Positions 27,105 to 27,153 of a DNA stretch of 27,153 nucleotides are shown here, one piece after another (positions within the stretch are counted from its first letter, which is position 1; each line of letters starts with the position of its first letter). Source of the DNA: Microbotryum silenes-acaulis (taxonomy: Eukaryota; Basidiomycota; Microbotryomycetes; Microbotryales; Microbotryaceae). The stretch is from NCBI GenBank assembly GCA_003665825.1, contig QPFY01000058.1, forward strand, positions 1 through 27,153. The letters run 5' to 3'. The notes under the pieces were generated by a model that worked only from the letters and a program-made list of their open reading frames with translations, did no database searches and had not been told where the DNA came from. The translations under genes and the position numbers were made by a program.

Positions 27105-27153
27105 TGTGAGGAATCCACTCTCCGCTCGGGTCAGGACTTAGGCGCGCGGAGCG
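27105..27153 (+). repeat. Family A6 LTR (plus), start only
   Basis: TGTGAGGAATCCACTCTCC and the first bases of the 39-bp repeat, identical to copies 1-3 as far as the window goes. It is inserted in the A5 LTR; CTCAG (27100-27104) is the candidate left target duplication. Confidence 0.88.

Overview
The window is a nest of LTR retrotransposons with no recognisable single-copy host gene. The DNA is GC-rich and CpG-rich, and the coding parts are Ty1/copia-type polyproteins (zinc knuckle, protease, integrase, reverse transcriptase, RNase H). Primer sites resemble half-tRNA (anticodon-arm) priming, as in copia and Ty5. This points to a fungus, probably a GC-rich basidiomycete (Pucciniomycotina-like yeasts fit), and to a heterochromatic or centromere-like block. 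Host identity and centromere status are inference. Near-identical multicopy elements with abundant CpG argue against repeat-induced point mutation here.

Three families can be defined from their boundaries. Family A (5.2 kb, 329-bp LTR starting TGTGAGG and ending CGAATA, 5-bp target duplications) has three complete plus-strand copies: 8-5231 (frame broken), 6274-11501 and 16687-21915 (both with an open ~1,490-residue polyprotein). Pieces of three more lie at 23284-24025 (minus), 26940-27104 (minus) and 27105-27153 (plus). Family B (minus strand, LTR 208-308 bp, TGTTGAAT...ATTCAACA) is present as two interrupted copies. Their reading frame begins just after the primer site with a hydrophobic segment and goes straight to protease; no gag is seen. 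Family R is a long LTR (about 1.0-1.23 kb, TGTTGA...TCAACA) found mostly without any internal region. One complete short element (24351-26915) has two R LTRs around a 585-bp interior with a primer site, a polypurine tract and a 146-codon Ala/Pro-rich ORF. It is a non-autonomous LTR retrotransposon.

Layout, left to right: R1 (starts left of the window) is split by A copy 1 and A copy 2 and ends at 11526. B1 pol (minus, 11527-13756) is followed by solo LTR R2 (13757-14919), then the B1 N-terminus, primer site and 5' LTR (to 15591). Next come a B2 integrase/protease fragment (15592-16287), R3 (16288-22749) split by A copy 3, and the B2 N-terminus and 5' LTR (to 23283). After that come A4 gag and 5' LTR (minus, to 24025), R6 (minus) split by the short R element, the A5 LTR, and the start of the A6 LTR.

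Insertion order follows from target duplications. A4 was hit by B2 (in gag) and by R6 (in its LTR). B2 was hit by R3 and B1. B1 was hit by R2 and R1. A copies 1 and 2 went into R1 and copy 3 into R3. R6 was hit by the short R element and by A5, and A5 by A6. That is five levels of nesting on the deepest path.

The most unusual signal is inside the LTRs. In all three families an internal LTR segment is tandemly duplicated with a short spacer of related sequence (GGTnnGTTGmAATsAT) at the junction. In R and B both duplicated and unduplicated LTRs occur in this window.
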